Shown here: positions 17,023 through 25,252 of the stretch, one piece after another
Position numbering within the stretch: the stretch's first letter is position 1
Layout: every line of letters begins with the position of its first letter
Assembly (NCBI GenBank): GCA_001769125.1
Contig: MEOG01000024.1
Span: forward strand, 29,530-78,913
Length of the DNA: 49,384 nt
Reading direction: 5' to 3'
From: Bacteroidetes bacterium GWF2_35_48
GTDB taxonomy: Bacteria > Bacteroidota > Bacteroidia > Bacteroidales > GWF2-35-48
Position numbers and translations under genes: made by a program
The notes under the pieces: model-generated
What the model saw: only the letters and a program-made list of their open reading frames with translations
Database searches by the model: none
Told to the model about the DNA's origin: nothing

Positions 17023-17265
17023 ATGACTGGAATTAATTATATAATAAATGAACAGGGAAAAAAAGTTGCTGTAATGTTAGATTTAACAGAATATGGCGCT
17101 ATATGGGAAGATTTTTATGAAAAACTTACCAGTTCGGCTCGCAGTGATACGAAAGAAATAAAATCAGGAAAACGGAAAAAAGATTTTTTTAACTTTATAG
17201 AACATCATTCCTACAAACTACCTGCTGATTATAAATTTAACAGAGAAGAATTGTATGAAAGATAA
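17023..17265 (+). CDS. Probable antitoxin of a PIN toxin-antitoxin pair
   Basis: The 80-residue protein overlaps the start of the PIN toxin gene by 11 bp, the usual arrangement for toxin-antitoxin pairs with the antitoxin first. Its N-terminus INYIINEQGKKVAVMLDLTEYGAIWEDFYEKL looks like a small dimerising strand-helix domain of the Phd/YefM-like kind, in which the first 50 residues bind DNA. The remainder is charged and probably unstructured (KEIKSGKRKKD), consistent with a toxin-wrapping tail. The low similarity to named antitoxins means the family is a guess based on position and size. A -7 box precedes it, and autoregulation is likely. Confidence 0.7.
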   Translation: MTGINYIINEQGKKVAVMLDLTEYGAIWEDFYEKLTSSARSDTKEIKSGKRKKDFFNFIEHHSYKLPADYKFNREELYER

Positions 17266-17671
17266 AATATTTATTGATTCAAACGTCCTTATTTACCTTG
17301 CATCGGAGCAGGATTTGAAAAAAAAATCTATCGTTACCGGATTAATGGACAAACACTTTACAAAAATCGTAATAAGTACACAGGTTTTAGGCGAATTATT
17401 TACTGTTTTAAAAAGAAAAACAAATCTTTCGTCTGAAGAAATTTCTCAAATAACAATAAAGTATTCCGATGAATTCTTTGTTGAAAATATTGAAAGGCAA
17501 AATTTTATTAAAGCGATTGATCTACACTTGAAATATCAATTTTCTTATTATGATAGCTTAATCATTGCATCTGCATTAATAGCCAATTGTAAAGAGTTAT
17601 ATTCTGAAGATATGAGCCATAATCAACTCATTGATAAAAAGCTAACAATTATCAATCCCTTCAGGAATTGA
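17255..17671 (+). CDS. PIN-domain toxin (VapC-like ribonuclease)
   Basis: The 138-residue protein is a complete PIN domain. The acidic metal-binding residues are at Asp8 (IFIDSNVLIYLA), Glu47 (TQVLGELFTVL), Asp100 (YYDSLIIASA) and Glu118/Asp119 (YSEDM). Such toxins are magnesium-dependent ribonucleases that cut tRNA or rRNA and stop growth when the antitoxin decays. The gene overlaps its antitoxin by 11 bp. No frameshift or missing catalytic residue, so it is probably active. The VapC label fits the fold; the RNA target cannot be told from sequence. Confidence 0.85.
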   Translation: MKDKIFIDSNVLIYLASEQDLKKKSIVTGLMDKHFTKIVISTQVLGELFTVLKRKTNLSSEEISQITIKYSDEFFVENIERQNFIKAIDLHLKYQFSYYDSLIIASALIANCKELYSEDMSHNQLIDKKLTIINPFRN

Positions 17672-17701
17672 ATGCCTGCAAAAACTCTTGCTGCTGTTCC
17701 C

Positions 17702-17732
17702 TCTGTTTGCGCTCGACTTAGTCGAGTGCTGC
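17702..17732. repeat. 31-bp palindromic direct repeat, right copy
   Basis: Identical to 16761-16791, with the palindrome CTCGACTTAGTCGAG at 17712-17726. It lies 30 bp after the toxin stop codon. Confidence 0.9.
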
Positions 17733-17759
17733 CTTTTCAGGGAGCTTACGCATAAGCCG

Positions 17760-17787
17760 TCCCGCAATACCTCACAGGATTGCCCCT
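17760..17787 (-). repeat. Dispersed repeat family B, inverted partial copy
   Basis: On the minus strand this reads AGGGGCAATCCTGTGAGG followed by TATTGCGGGA, one base different from the left part of the tandem copies at 47821 and 47918. It touches the 3' end of the rhomboid/radical-SAM gene at 17793. Confidence 0.7.
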
Positions 17788-17792
17788 ATTTC

Positions 17793-19442
17793 TTAAGCCT
17801 CCCTTCCCTGCCACGTTCCCCGCTCCAGCATTCGTTTTTCGAGCATTGTTACAAATTCAAAATTTTTGATTCCACCCCAGTTCGGACTTATCAATAAATC
17901 AACAGGCGACTCGCTGATAAAGCGTTCAATTATTATTGACGGATGAATACGTTCAGCAAAATCAATTGCAAGATCAATATATTCTTGTGCGGAATAATTT
18001 GTAAATAACTCCGGGCTCTCCTTGTATTGAAGAGCCATTTGCGTTCCTTTTATAATTTGCAACTGATGAAGTTTTATCGTGTGTAAAGGTAACTTAGATA
18101 AATTTTCAGCATGGGTTAAAATATCTGTTTTCGTTTCGCCCGGAAGTCCAAGAATAATATGCGCTCCCGTTAAGATTCCGCATTCTGCGGTTTTCCGTAT
18201 CATTTGCTCGGACTCTTCATAAGTATGGCAACGGTTGATGAAATTCAATGTTTCATTTTTTGTACTTTCAACGCCATATTCAACAACAATATAATACTGC
18301 TTTGCCAAAGATTCGATGTAGGATAATTTCTCATCATCCATAGCATCGGCGCGGGTTGCAATAACAAGCCCTATCACATCGGGATGCGAAAGCGCTTTCT
18401 CATATTTTTGTTTTAATATTTCTAGCGACGCATACGTATTTGTGAAAGCCTGAAAATAGGCAAGGTATTGCTGCGATTTATATTTATCAGAAAAAAATGC
18501 AATACCCTCTTCTAATTGTTTGTTTATGCTTTTATTGGGATTACAGTAAAAAGGATTAAATGTTTCATTGTTGCAATAAGTACAGCCACCCCTACCCTTG
18601 CTCCCATCGCGGTTTGGACAAGAAAAACCTGCGTTTACAGCTATTTTCTGAACTCTATAAGAAAAAGTTCGCTTCATATAACTGGAATAATCGTTCCAGG
18701 GTTTCATACCGTGCCAGGGATATTTTCCCATTTCTACTGTATAATTGATATTATACAAGCCTTTTTTCTCTTCATTATAAATATAATTTAAAGAAGCATC
18801 CTTTTCTTTTTTTTCAGGCGACTCTATTTGTAATGAAGGTTCATCATCAGCAGGTTCATCTTCCCAAGCATATCTGATGCGTTGCGGACCTTCTTTCCTG
18901 TAAATAAACGCAAGAACAATACCGGCTAATGCACCCATCAGATGAGATTCCCAAGATATTTTTTTATAGATGGGAAATATTCCCCAAATCATACTGCCAT
19001 AGAGGAAAACCGTGATGAATGAAATTGCAAGTAATCTCATATCACGGCGAATAATTCCACTTGCAAAAATAAAAGAAGCTAGTCCGTAAATAATCCCGCT
19101 GGCTCCAATATGGTAAGCCTCACGTGCACCAAACCAAACCCATAATCCTGTGATCAGATAAATCAGAAAAAAAACTTTGTACGAAATTTTATTGTAAAAA
19201 TAAAACAAGCCCACACCCAAAGTAAGCATGGGGACTGTGTTCGCATACAAATGCTCAAAGTCGGCATGAATTAAAGGCGAAGTAATAATACCAATAAGTC
19301 CTTCAGGGGAATTCGGATAAATGCCAAAATGAACAAGACTTATTCCAAGAACAAGCTCTGAAAGTTTTACCATCCAAATTACCAAAACAAAGAAGAAAGG
19401 AAAAACCAAACTGTGATAAAAACGTTTTCGTTCAATATTCAT
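17793..19442 (-). CDS. Rhomboid protease / radical SAM (TIGR01212-like) fusion
   Basis: From ATG 19442 the product is 549 residues; an upstream in-frame ATG (19493) would overlap a hairpin. Residues about 10-185 are a rhomboid intramembrane serine protease with six hydrophobic segments, the catalytic Ser in HIGASG (Ser115) and the His in SHLMGALAG (His167). After a charged linker (about 185-245) a radical SAM domain begins at MKPWNDYSSYMKRTF. It has the YtqA-type cluster motif FSCPNRDGSKGRGGCTYC, with cysteines at 275, 287 and 290, and conserved ITGAHIILGLPGE and KLHQLQIIKGT, ending ERGTWQG. Each half looks complete. The radical SAM family has no settled function, and fusion to a rhomboid is unusual. 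CAAATATA at 19448-19455 could be a -7 box giving a nearly leaderless mRNA. Confidence 0.85.
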   Translation of the reverse strand: MNIERKRFYHSLVFPFFFVLVIWMVKLSELVLGISLVHFGIYPNSPEGLIGIITSPLIHADFEHLYANTVPMLTLGVGLFYFYNKISYKVFFLIYLITGLWVWFGAREAYHIGASGIIYGLASFIFASGIIRRDMRLLAISFITVFLYGSMIWGIFPIYKKISWESHLMGALAGIVLAFIYRKEGPQRIRYAWEDEPADDEPSLQIESPEKKEKDASLNYIYNEEKKGLYNINYTVEMGKYPWHGMKPWNDYSSYMKRTFSYRVQKIAVNAGFSCPNRDGSKGRGGCTYCNNETFNPFYCNPNKSINKQLEEGIAFFSDKYKSQQYLAYFQAFTNTYASLEILKQKYEKALSHPDVIGLVIATRADAMDDEKLSYIESLAKQYYIVVEYGVESTKNETLNFINRCHTYEESEQMIRKTAECGILTGAHIILGLPGETKTDILTHAENLSKLPLHTIKLHQLQIIKGTQMALQYKESPELFTNYSAQEYIDLAIDFAERIHPSIIIERFISESPVDLLISPNWGGIKNFEFVTMLEKRMLERGTWQGREA

Positions 19443-19482
19443 AAGGGCAAATATACAAGAAAATGCGGATTTGGTATTGTAC

Positions 19483-19525
19483 CGTCGTTCCATACTTCGG
19501 CAGGCTCAACACAAGTGGAACGACG
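19483..19525. terminator. Hairpin between fhs and the rhomboid fusion
   Basis: CGTCGTTCCA (19483-19492) pairs exactly with TGGAACGACG (19516-19525) around a 23-base loop. It lies 10 bp after the fhs stop. No T-tract is present on the minus strand, so termination is uncertain. Its arms resemble the palindrome at 38292-38321 (CGTTCCA/TGGAACG). Confidence 0.4.
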
Positions 19526-19534
19526 CCTACATAC

Positions 19535-21205
19535 CTAAAACAATCCGCTAATATTTCCATCCTTATCAATATCTATCAATTCTGCAGAAGGAATCGTGGG
19601 CAATCCCGGCATACGCATGATGGTACCTGCAATAGGAACAACAAATCCTGCGCCTGATGCAAGCTGCACTTCACGAATCTTAACCGTAAAACCTGTAGGT
19701 CTTCCTTTTAATGCAGGATTATCTGATAATGAATTCTGCGTTTTTGCAATACAAATCGGCAAGTCGCCAAAGCCTAATGATTGAATGTGTTTGATATCTT
19801 CTTTGGCAGCCAATGAGTACTCAACATTTTTCGCTCCATAAATTTTTGTTGCAACAGCTTCTATTTTTTCTTCAATTGAATCACTGAATTTATACAAAGG
19901 CTGAAAACAAGTAGTGCAGGAATTCGCTTGTTCCACTACGTATTCAGCAAGTTCAATAGCACCTTCGCCTCCTTTTTCCCAAACTTCTGAAAGAGCAACT
20001 TTTACGCCGAGAGAGTCGCAACGCTCTTTCACTGCATTGATTTCATCTTCTGTATCGCTGCTGAATTTGTTAAGCGCAACAACCGGTTTAAAATGAAAGA
20101 AACCTAAATTTTCAATATGTTTTTCAAGATTCTCCAATCCTTTGTTTACCGCATCAACATTAGGTGTATTCAAGTCGGCTAGCTTAATACCGCCATGATA
20201 TTTTAATGCGCGAATCGTAGCAACAAGAACAACTGCATTCGGACTCAATCCTCCATACTGGCATTTAATATCAAAAAACTTTTCAGCTCCAAGGTCAGAT
20301 GCAAAGCCGGCTTCCGTAACAACAAAATCAGACAAAGACATTCCCATTTTTGTTGCAATAATAGAATTAGTACCCTGCGCGATATTAGCAAAAGGGCCGC
20401 CATGGATGATTGCAGGATTTCCTTCAATAGTCTGAACAAGATTCGGCATAATAGCATCTTTCAGCAAAGCTGTCATTGAGCCATTCGCTTTCAGATCACG
20501 CGCAAATATTGGCTTTCCTTCAAAAGTATATCCTATAAAAATATTGCCTAGTCTCGTTTTTAAATCTTCAAGATTTTTAGAAAGACACAAAGTTGCCATT
20601 ACTTCAGATGCAGCAGTAATATCAAAACCTGTTTCTCTAGGTACTCCGGAAGTTTCGCCTCCGAGTCCAATTACAATGTGCCGCAAAGAACGATCATTCA
20701 TATCAATTACACGTTTCCATCTGATAGTGCGTGCATCCAGTCCCAAATTATTTTTTTTATTCTGAATATTATTATCAATCAACGCAGACAACAAATTGTG
20801 CGCCTTCTCAACTGCATTCAGGTCTCCTGTAAAATGCAAATTGATATCTTCCATAGGCAACACCTGCGACCAACCTCCACCGGCAGCACCACCCTTAACT
20901 CCGAAAACAGGTCCGAGCGAAGGTTCTCTTAATACAACGGTTGCTTTTTTCCCAATACGATTCAATCCCTGCGTTAAACCAATAGATGTTGTTGTTTTCC
21001 CTTCCCCGGCTGGAGTTGGCGTGATAGCTGTTACCAAAATTAATTTACTTTTGCGTAGTGTGCTTTCATTAATTAAATGTAAAGGTAACTTTGCTTTGTA
21101 CCTGCCGTAATGCACAAGATCATCATCACTAATGCCAAGCTGGCTTGCAATTTCGGGAATGCGCTTCATCTCTACCGAACGGGCTATTTCAATATCACTT
21201 TTCAT
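19535..21205 (-). CDS. fhs: Formate--tetrahydrofolate ligase
   Basis: The 556-residue protein makes 10-formyl-tetrahydrofolate from formate, tetrahydrofolate and ATP, feeding purine synthesis and C1 metabolism. The family P-loop TPAGEGKTTTSIGL is at about residues 64-77 and the substrate region VLREPSLGPVFGVKGGAAGGG follows at about 90-110. Further signatures are NIQNKKNNLGLD, the GNPAIIHGGPFANIAQG block and FDITAASEVMA. The C-terminus GAGFVVPIAGTIMRMPGLP is standard. Length is normal. It is divergent from the GGGP synthase gene, with a 336-bp intergenic region that contains a large inverted repeat. Confidence 0.97.
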   Translation of the reverse strand: MKSDIEIARSVEMKRIPEIASQLGISDDDLVHYGRYKAKLPLHLINESTLRKSKLILVTAITPTPAGEGKTTTSIGLTQGLNRIGKKATVVLREPSLGPVFGVKGGAAGGGWSQVLPMEDINLHFTGDLNAVEKAHNLLSALIDNNIQNKKNNLGLDARTIRWKRVIDMNDRSLRHIVIGLGGETSGVPRETGFDITAASEVMATLCLSKNLEDLKTRLGNIFIGYTFEGKPIFARDLKANGSMTALLKDAIMPNLVQTIEGNPAIIHGGPFANIAQGTNSIIATKMGMSLSDFVVTEAGFASDLGAEKFFDIKCQYGGLSPNAVVLVATIRALKYHGGIKLADLNTPNVDAVNKGLENLEKHIENLGFFHFKPVVALNKFSSDTEDEINAVKERCDSLGVKVALSEVWEKGGEGAIELAEYVVEQANSCTTCFQPLYKFSDSIEEKIEAVATKIYGAKNVEYSLAAKEDIKHIQSLGFGDLPICIAKTQNSLSDNPALKGRPTGFTVKIREVQLASGAGFVVPIAGTIMRMPGLPTIPSAELIDIDKDGNISGLF

Positions 21206-21541
21206 ATTTTTTTTTATTTCTGATGCAATTTATATAAAATAATAGATTGGATACCATGATTTTCATAATTCTGATTAAAAGCTGATAAAAATCAAAGAAG
21301 AAGGAAGGGTTTGTGACTAGTGTTAATTTTTGTTGCAGGTTGCAGGTTGGGGGTGTTGCAAGTTATAGGTTGCAAGTTATAGTCGCTGACTTCGACTCCC
21401 TGCCTACCGGACAGGCAGGCGCTCAGTCAGCGGTATTGTAACCTGCAACCTGCAACTATTTACCCCAAAACTTAGCCGTATGCAACAAATAATTTCCATC
21501 CTGCCAAATATTTCCTATTTTTGCGCTGAAAAATCAAAATA
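21206..21541. other. Divergent intergenic region with large nested inverted repeat
   Basis: This 336-bp region separates the divergent fhs and GGGP synthase genes. GTTGCAGGTTGCAGGTT (21332-21348) is the exact complement of 21440-21456. Inside, CGCTGAC (21384-21390) pairs with GTCAGCG (21426-21432), and CCTGCCT (21399-21405) with AGGCAGG (21413-21419). Together they could fold into one long three-stage hairpin. The -7 box of the downstream gene (TATTTTTG, 21516-21523) lies just outside it. No gene is present. Confidence 0.75.
21516..21523 (+). promoter_or_regulatory. -7 box for the GGGP synthase operon
   Basis: TATTTTTG matches TAnnTTTG and ends 18 bp before the ATG at 21542. Confidence 0.45.
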
Positions 21542-22273
21542 ATGATATACAAAAAAATTCTTAATAATTATAATAAAGGGAAAAAGCAATTGGCTTTGCT
21601 GATTGATCCTGACAAATATACTTCTGCTGGATTAAAAAAAACAATCAATGATGCGAACAAGGCAAATGTTGATTTTATTCTTGTTGGTGGAAGCCTTATG
21701 TTTCATAATCATGTTAACGTGATTAGTCATATTAAAAGCGAAACAAAAATTCCTGTAATTTTGTTCCCGGGTAGTCTTTTACAGATATCTCCCGATGCAG
21801 ATGCTATTTTATTCCTTTCATTAATTTCAGGAAGAAACCCTGATTTCCTTATTGGCAATCATGTTGTCGCTGCCCCGCTACTTAAAAAAAGTAAAATTGA
21901 AATTATTCCTACAGGATATATACTTGTTGAAGGAGGCAGAACAACATCTGTAGAATACATGAGCAATACAAAACCAATACCCGGCAATAAAATTGACATT
22001 GCTGTTGCAACAGCGCTGGCAGGTGAAATGTCTGGACATAAACTTATATATATTGAAGCAGGAAGCGGCGCTGAAATACCAGTAACTTCAGAAATGATGA
22101 CTGCCGTGAAAAAAAATATCGCTATACCTCTTATCGTTGGAGGCGGCATTCGCACCAATGATTCCTTAAAAAAAGCATGCAAAGCAGGAGCTGATATTAT
22201 TGTTATTGGGACAGCTTTTGAAACAAATACCTCTTCAATAGAAACCTTCAGTAAAATCATTCACGAGTTTTAA
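21542..22273 (+). CDS. Geranylgeranylglyceryl-phosphate synthase (PcrB/GGGPS family)
   Basis: The 243-residue TIM-barrel protein has the family opening QLALLIDPDKY, the loop FILVGGSLM, VILFPGSLLQIS with ADAILFLSLISGRNP, and the phosphate-binding end LIVGGGIRTNDSLKKACKAGADIIVIGTAFE. Bacteroidota members of this group transfer a long isoprenyl chain to sn-glycerol 1-phosphate, an ether-lipid step better known from archaea. Glu-Ala-Gly-Ser-Gly (about residue 175) contacts the glycerol phosphate. The next gene starts 5 bp later and the third 2 bp after that, so the three form an operon. Which polyprenyl chain is used cannot be read from the sequence. Confidence 0.9.
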   Translation: MIYKKILNNYNKGKKQLALLIDPDKYTSAGLKKTINDANKANVDFILVGGSLMFHNHVNVISHIKSETKIPVILFPGSLLQISPDADAILFLSLISGRNPDFLIGNHVVAAPLLKKSKIEIIPTGYILVEGGRTTSVEYMSNTKPIPGNKIDIAVATALAGEMSGHKLIYIEAGSGAEIPVTSEMMTAVKKNIAIPLIVGGGIRTNDSLKKACKAGADIIVIGTAFETNTSSIETFSKIIHEF

Positions 22274-22278
22274 TTGCA

Positions 22279-23265
22279 ATGAAAAAAAATAGTTTAAAAA
22301 TCATTCAATACATTATTTTTCTTGCTATTGGAATAGGTATTTTCTGGTGGATTTACAGAGATTTAAAATGGGAAGAACTCAAAACGTCATTACAGGATGT
22401 AAACTGGTTTTGGTTAGTAATGTCAGTTGTTTTTATTGTAATAAGTCATGCCAGCAGGGCTTTGCGTTGGGCAATGCTAATTAAACCTCTCGGGCACAAT
22501 GTAAGATTCAAAAACATGTACAGCTCCATTTTTATTCTCTACATGACCAATCTTATTATTCCACGTGCAGGAGAAATAGCAAGATGTACTGTTGTTTCTA
22601 AATATGAAGAAGTACCCTTAACAAAACTTATTGGCACTGTTTTTACAGAAAGGCTGATTGATGTTTTAGCTCTTCTTCTTATTGCTGTTGCTGTTCTTCT
22701 GATGAATGTAGAAACTTTTCAGTTATTCTTATCAAGCCATGAAGAAATAAACAGAAATATTGACAAATTATTTACGGCAAAAAATCTTTTGATTGGGTTA
22801 GGATTTCTTATTGTGGTAATGCTTGTCTTTGTTTTTTTCCGACCATCGAAAGAAAATAAATTTTTAAAGAAAATAAATATTATCATCACAAACCTGAAAG
22901 AAGGCATAAAGTCAATAACACAGATGCAAAATAAATGGTTGTTTGTTGGACATACTATTTTCATTTATGCAATGTATCTGCTAAGTTTTTATGCAGTTTT
23001 TCTTGCTTTTCCTTTTATGGCAGACTTAACATTTAATTCCTGTCTTTTTGTTTTTCTGATGGGCGGACTTGCAATGCTGGCACCGGTTCAGGGAGGCATA
23101 GGTCCCTGGCATTTCATGGTAATTGAATCATTAATTTTGTTTGGAATCAGCGAAACAGATGGAAAAGTATTTGCGCTTGTGGCGCATACATCTACGAATC
23201 TTATTAATCTTTTATTCGGTGCAATCATTGTAATATTAATGCCCATTTTAAACAGAAGCAAATAA
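22279..23265 (+). CDS. YbhN/AglD-type integral membrane protein (UPF0104)
   Basis: The 328-residue protein has about eight hydrophobic segments and the family signatures [17 protein letters not shown] (about residues 54-70), [16 protein letters not shown] (about 93-108) and the C-terminal [22 protein letters not shown]. This is the lysylphosphatidylglycerol-synthase transmembrane region family, which includes putative flippases for lipids. It is located between a lipid synthase and a macro-domain protein in one operon, which suggests it acts on the membrane lipid made by the first gene. That is inference; the family has few characterised members. It lacks the C-terminal aminoacyl-transferase domain. 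Confidence 0.85.
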   Translation: MKKNSLKIIQYIIFLAIGIGIFWWIYRDLKWEELKTSLQDVNWFWLVMSVVFIVISHASRALRWAMLIKPLGHNVRFKNMYSSIFILYMTNLIIPRAGEIARCTVVSKYEEVPLTKLIGTVFTERLIDVLALLLIAVAVLLMNVETFQLFLSSHEEINRNIDKLFTAKNLLIGLGFLIVVMLVFVFFRPSKENKFLKKINIIITNLKEGIKSITQMQNKWLFVGHTIFIYAMYLLSFYAVFLAFPFMADLTFNSCLFVFLMGGLAMLAPVQGGIGPWHFMVIESLILFGISETDGKVFALVAHTSTNLINLLFGAIIVILMPILNRSK

Positions 23266-23267
23266 AT

Positions 23268-23774
23268 ATGAATCAAGAAATTCTTCTTATAAAAAAAGAT
23301 ATTACCACGCTTGAAATTGATGCAATAGTAAATGCTGCAAACCACACGCTGCTTGGTGGCGGTGGAGTTGATGGAGCGATACACAGAGCTGCTGGAAAAG
23401 AATTACTCTTTGAATGTCGCACACTCAATGGCTGCGAAACCGGTAAAGCTAAAATAACTAATGGCTATAATTTAAAAGCAAAATATATAATTCATACAGT
23501 AGGTCCTGTTTGGTACGGAGGAGAAAAAAACGAGGCAGAACTTCTTGCGGCATGTTATGAAAACTGCTTAAAACTTGCTCAAAAAAACAACTTGAAATCT
23601 ATAGCTTTTCCTTCTATCGGTACTGGTGTATATCGTTTCCCAAAGCCCGAAGCCGCAAATATTGCTGTTCGCACTGTGAAAAATACGCTTCTCTCCTGCC
23701 CTTCTATTGAAAAAGTTTTTTTCGTAGTTTTCGACGATGAAAATTTTCACATTTATGATAGGTTGATTTATTGA
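23268..23774 (+). CDS. Macro-domain protein, O-acetyl-ADP-ribose deacetylase-like
   Basis: The 168-residue protein is a single macro domain close to YmdB. It has [26 protein letters not shown] (about residues 18-43), where the Asn and Gly-rich loop bind ADP-ribose, [25 protein letters not shown], and [23 protein letters not shown], which closes the second ribose loop. Such enzymes remove acetyl from O-acetyl-ADP-ribose or ADP-ribose from acidic side chains. Both catalytic-site regions are present and the length is normal. It is the last gene of a three-gene operon starting 2 bp after the membrane protein; the link to lipid metabolism is not obvious. Confidence 0.9.
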   Translation: MNQEILLIKKDITTLEIDAIVNAANHTLLGGGGVDGAIHRAAGKELLFECRTLNGCETGKAKITNGYNLKAKYIIHTVGPVWYGGEKNEAELLAACYENCLKLAQKNNLKSIAFPSIGTGVYRFPKPEAANIAVRTVKNTLLSCPSIEKVFFVVFDDENFHIYDRLIY

Positions 23775-23807
23775 ATATCTTCTGTTACGTAAAGTGTTTT
23801 TTCAAAT

Positions 23808-23895
23808 TAGTCAGAAGCACGAAGTCAGAAGCACGAAGTCAGAAGTCTGAAGATGCTTCAACTTCCAACTTCTGACTTCTGACTTCTGACTTCAT
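23808..23895. repeat. Simple inverted tandem repeat
   Basis: Repeats of AGTCAGAAGCACGA on the left and of CTTCTGA on the right face each other around CTGAAGATGCTTCAACTTCC. The two halves can pair into a long imperfect hairpin. It follows the macro-domain gene and may act as a terminator or be a MITE-like remnant. The rest of 23775-24015 shows nothing else. Confidence 0.6.
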
Positions 23896-24015
23896 CCCTT
23901 CATTTCCAAAATCTTAGTAACATCAGTTTTTGATTGTAATCTTTCTTCAGATAATTTATAAATCAATAAATCTGCAACGCATTACTTGTACGAAAAAAAT
24001 CAGTTGATAAAAAAA

Positions 24016-24669
24016 TCACATCTTTTCTTTTGCATTTGGGAAAAAAACATCCGGAACATATAAATAACATGAGCTTCCAGAATATAATTCCTGAAAAACT
24101 TCAGAGTCTTTTGAGAGTTCCAGCATATATTTTTTAAATTTCTTTTTCTTTTTCTTTTCAAGGAAGTTTTTTAATTGCACGATAAAATCTTTGGTGTATT
24201 TTATTACTTCGGCGTTTGTTTTTAATATTTTCAAATCTTTTGCAGACATTAATAATTTTCCGGGTTCAGACAAATCAATAATGTAAAAAAAACCGGAATT
24301 CTGATCATGAACAGGAGAATATTCTATCGGAGCTTTCTTTTCCTCTTTATTCTTATTGATTAGAAAAACTAAAACTTCCCTGCTTCCTGTCATCATTCTC
24401 TTTACTTTGTCATTTTGTGCCTGATTAGATGCGTAAGTAAATTCAATGGCTGTGCTTTTCAATTCACCGAAAAGTCCCTCGGAAACTTCAAAACTGCAAA
24501 CTACCTGCTTACCTTTCATATCAACAGAAGTGATTGTTCCTCTTACTATCAAATCAGAACTCGTACAAACCCATTCAAGGCTGTTTCCTAAATTAATTTC
24601 AGCAGAAGTATTTGAAATTGTCAGGCTGAAAGCCAGAATTAATACGAGCAGATACGTCTTTGTTTTCAT
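24016..24669 (-). CDS. Secreted protein of unknown function
   Basis: The 217-residue protein has a signal peptide (MKTKTYLLVLILAFSLTI, cleavage near SNTSAE). The mature part starts with a beta-rich region: DLIVRGTITSVDMKGKQVVCSFEVSEGLFGE, then REVLVFLINKN. This resembles the small OB-like or beta-sandwich proteins that measure a rate or conductance cost (family members speak of a secreted 'charge' region), but I cannot assign one. The C-terminal part has a lysine-rich stretch (EKKKKKKFKK) and ends without a sorting domain. Single gene; function unknown. Periplasmic location is predicted. Confidence 0.55.
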   Translation of the reverse strand: MKTKTYLLVLILAFSLTISNTSAEINLGNSLEWVCTSSDLIVRGTITSVDMKGKQVVCSFEVSEGLFGELKSTAIEFTYASNQAQNDKVKRMMTGSREVLVFLINKNKEEKKAPIEYSPVHDQNSGFFYIIDLSEPGKLLMSAKDLKILKTNAEVIKYTKDFIVQLKNFLEKKKKKKFKKYMLELSKDSEVFQELYSGSSCYLYVPDVFFPNAKEKM

Positions 24670-24710
24670 GTAATTTGGTTTGTTAATTTATTTATTTTTT
24701 AAAATTCAGA

Positions 24711-25091
24711 TCAAACAAATACATATTTCCAAAACACAAGTAAACCTATAACCGCAGCAATTAAAGCAGCTACAAGAACAGCCCCTGCTGCGATATCCTT
24801 AATAATTCCTGCTTTGTCATTAAAATCAGGACTTACAAAATCAACCAATTTTTCAATGGCAGTATTTATCATTTCAGCTATAAATACAAGTCCTATGGCA
24901 AAAACAATCAAACACCATTCTATGGCAGATATATTAAAAAAGATGCCGGCGCAAATTACCAAAATTGCAGCAAAAAGATGAATCCATGCATTATGTTCTT
25001 TTGAGAAAACGATTAAAATCCCTCTAAATGCATAAGAAAAACTTAACAACCTGCTTGCTATTGAAAATTTATTTTTTACGCCTGTTTTCAT
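24711..25091 (-). CDS. dgkA: Diacylglycerol kinase family protein (undecaprenol kinase type)
   Basis: The 126-residue protein has three transmembrane helices and the family active-site motif EMINTAIEKLVDFVS (about residues 80-94), in which the glutamate and asparagine bind ATP and magnesium. The N-terminal helix carries FSYAFRGILIVFSKEHNAWIHLFA, matching DgkA/UdpK. In Bacteroidota and Gram-positives the family phosphorylates undecaprenol or diacylglycerol in lipid recycling. Length and motifs are normal. CAAAAATA (25106-25113) fits a minus-strand -7 box 15 bp upstream. Confidence 0.9.
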   Translation of the reverse strand: MKTGVKNKFSIASRLLSFSYAFRGILIVFSKEHNAWIHLFAAILVICAGIFFNISAIEWCLIVFAIGLVFIAEMINTAIEKLVDFVSPDFNDKAGIIKDIAAGAVLVAALIAAVIGLLVFWKYVFV

Positions 25092-25183
25092 TTGTTCTGT
25101 TTCTACAAAAATAGAAGAAAAAAGTCTTTAATAAGGTTTGAACATCTTTTTTTTGATATTTATCGAAAAAAAATAAAAAAAAC

Positions 25184-25215
25184 TTGGTAATTATCTTATT
25201 TCTTATATACATTTG
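25184..25215 (+). promoter_or_regulatory. Promoter of acpH
   Basis: TTG (25184-25186) and TACATTTG (25208-25215) are 21 bp apart, close to the Bacteroidota consensus spacing. The ATG follows 37 bp later. Confidence 0.5.
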
Positions 25216-25252
25216 TATTACAAGGCTTATGGAAAAGTAAAAAACACATCAG

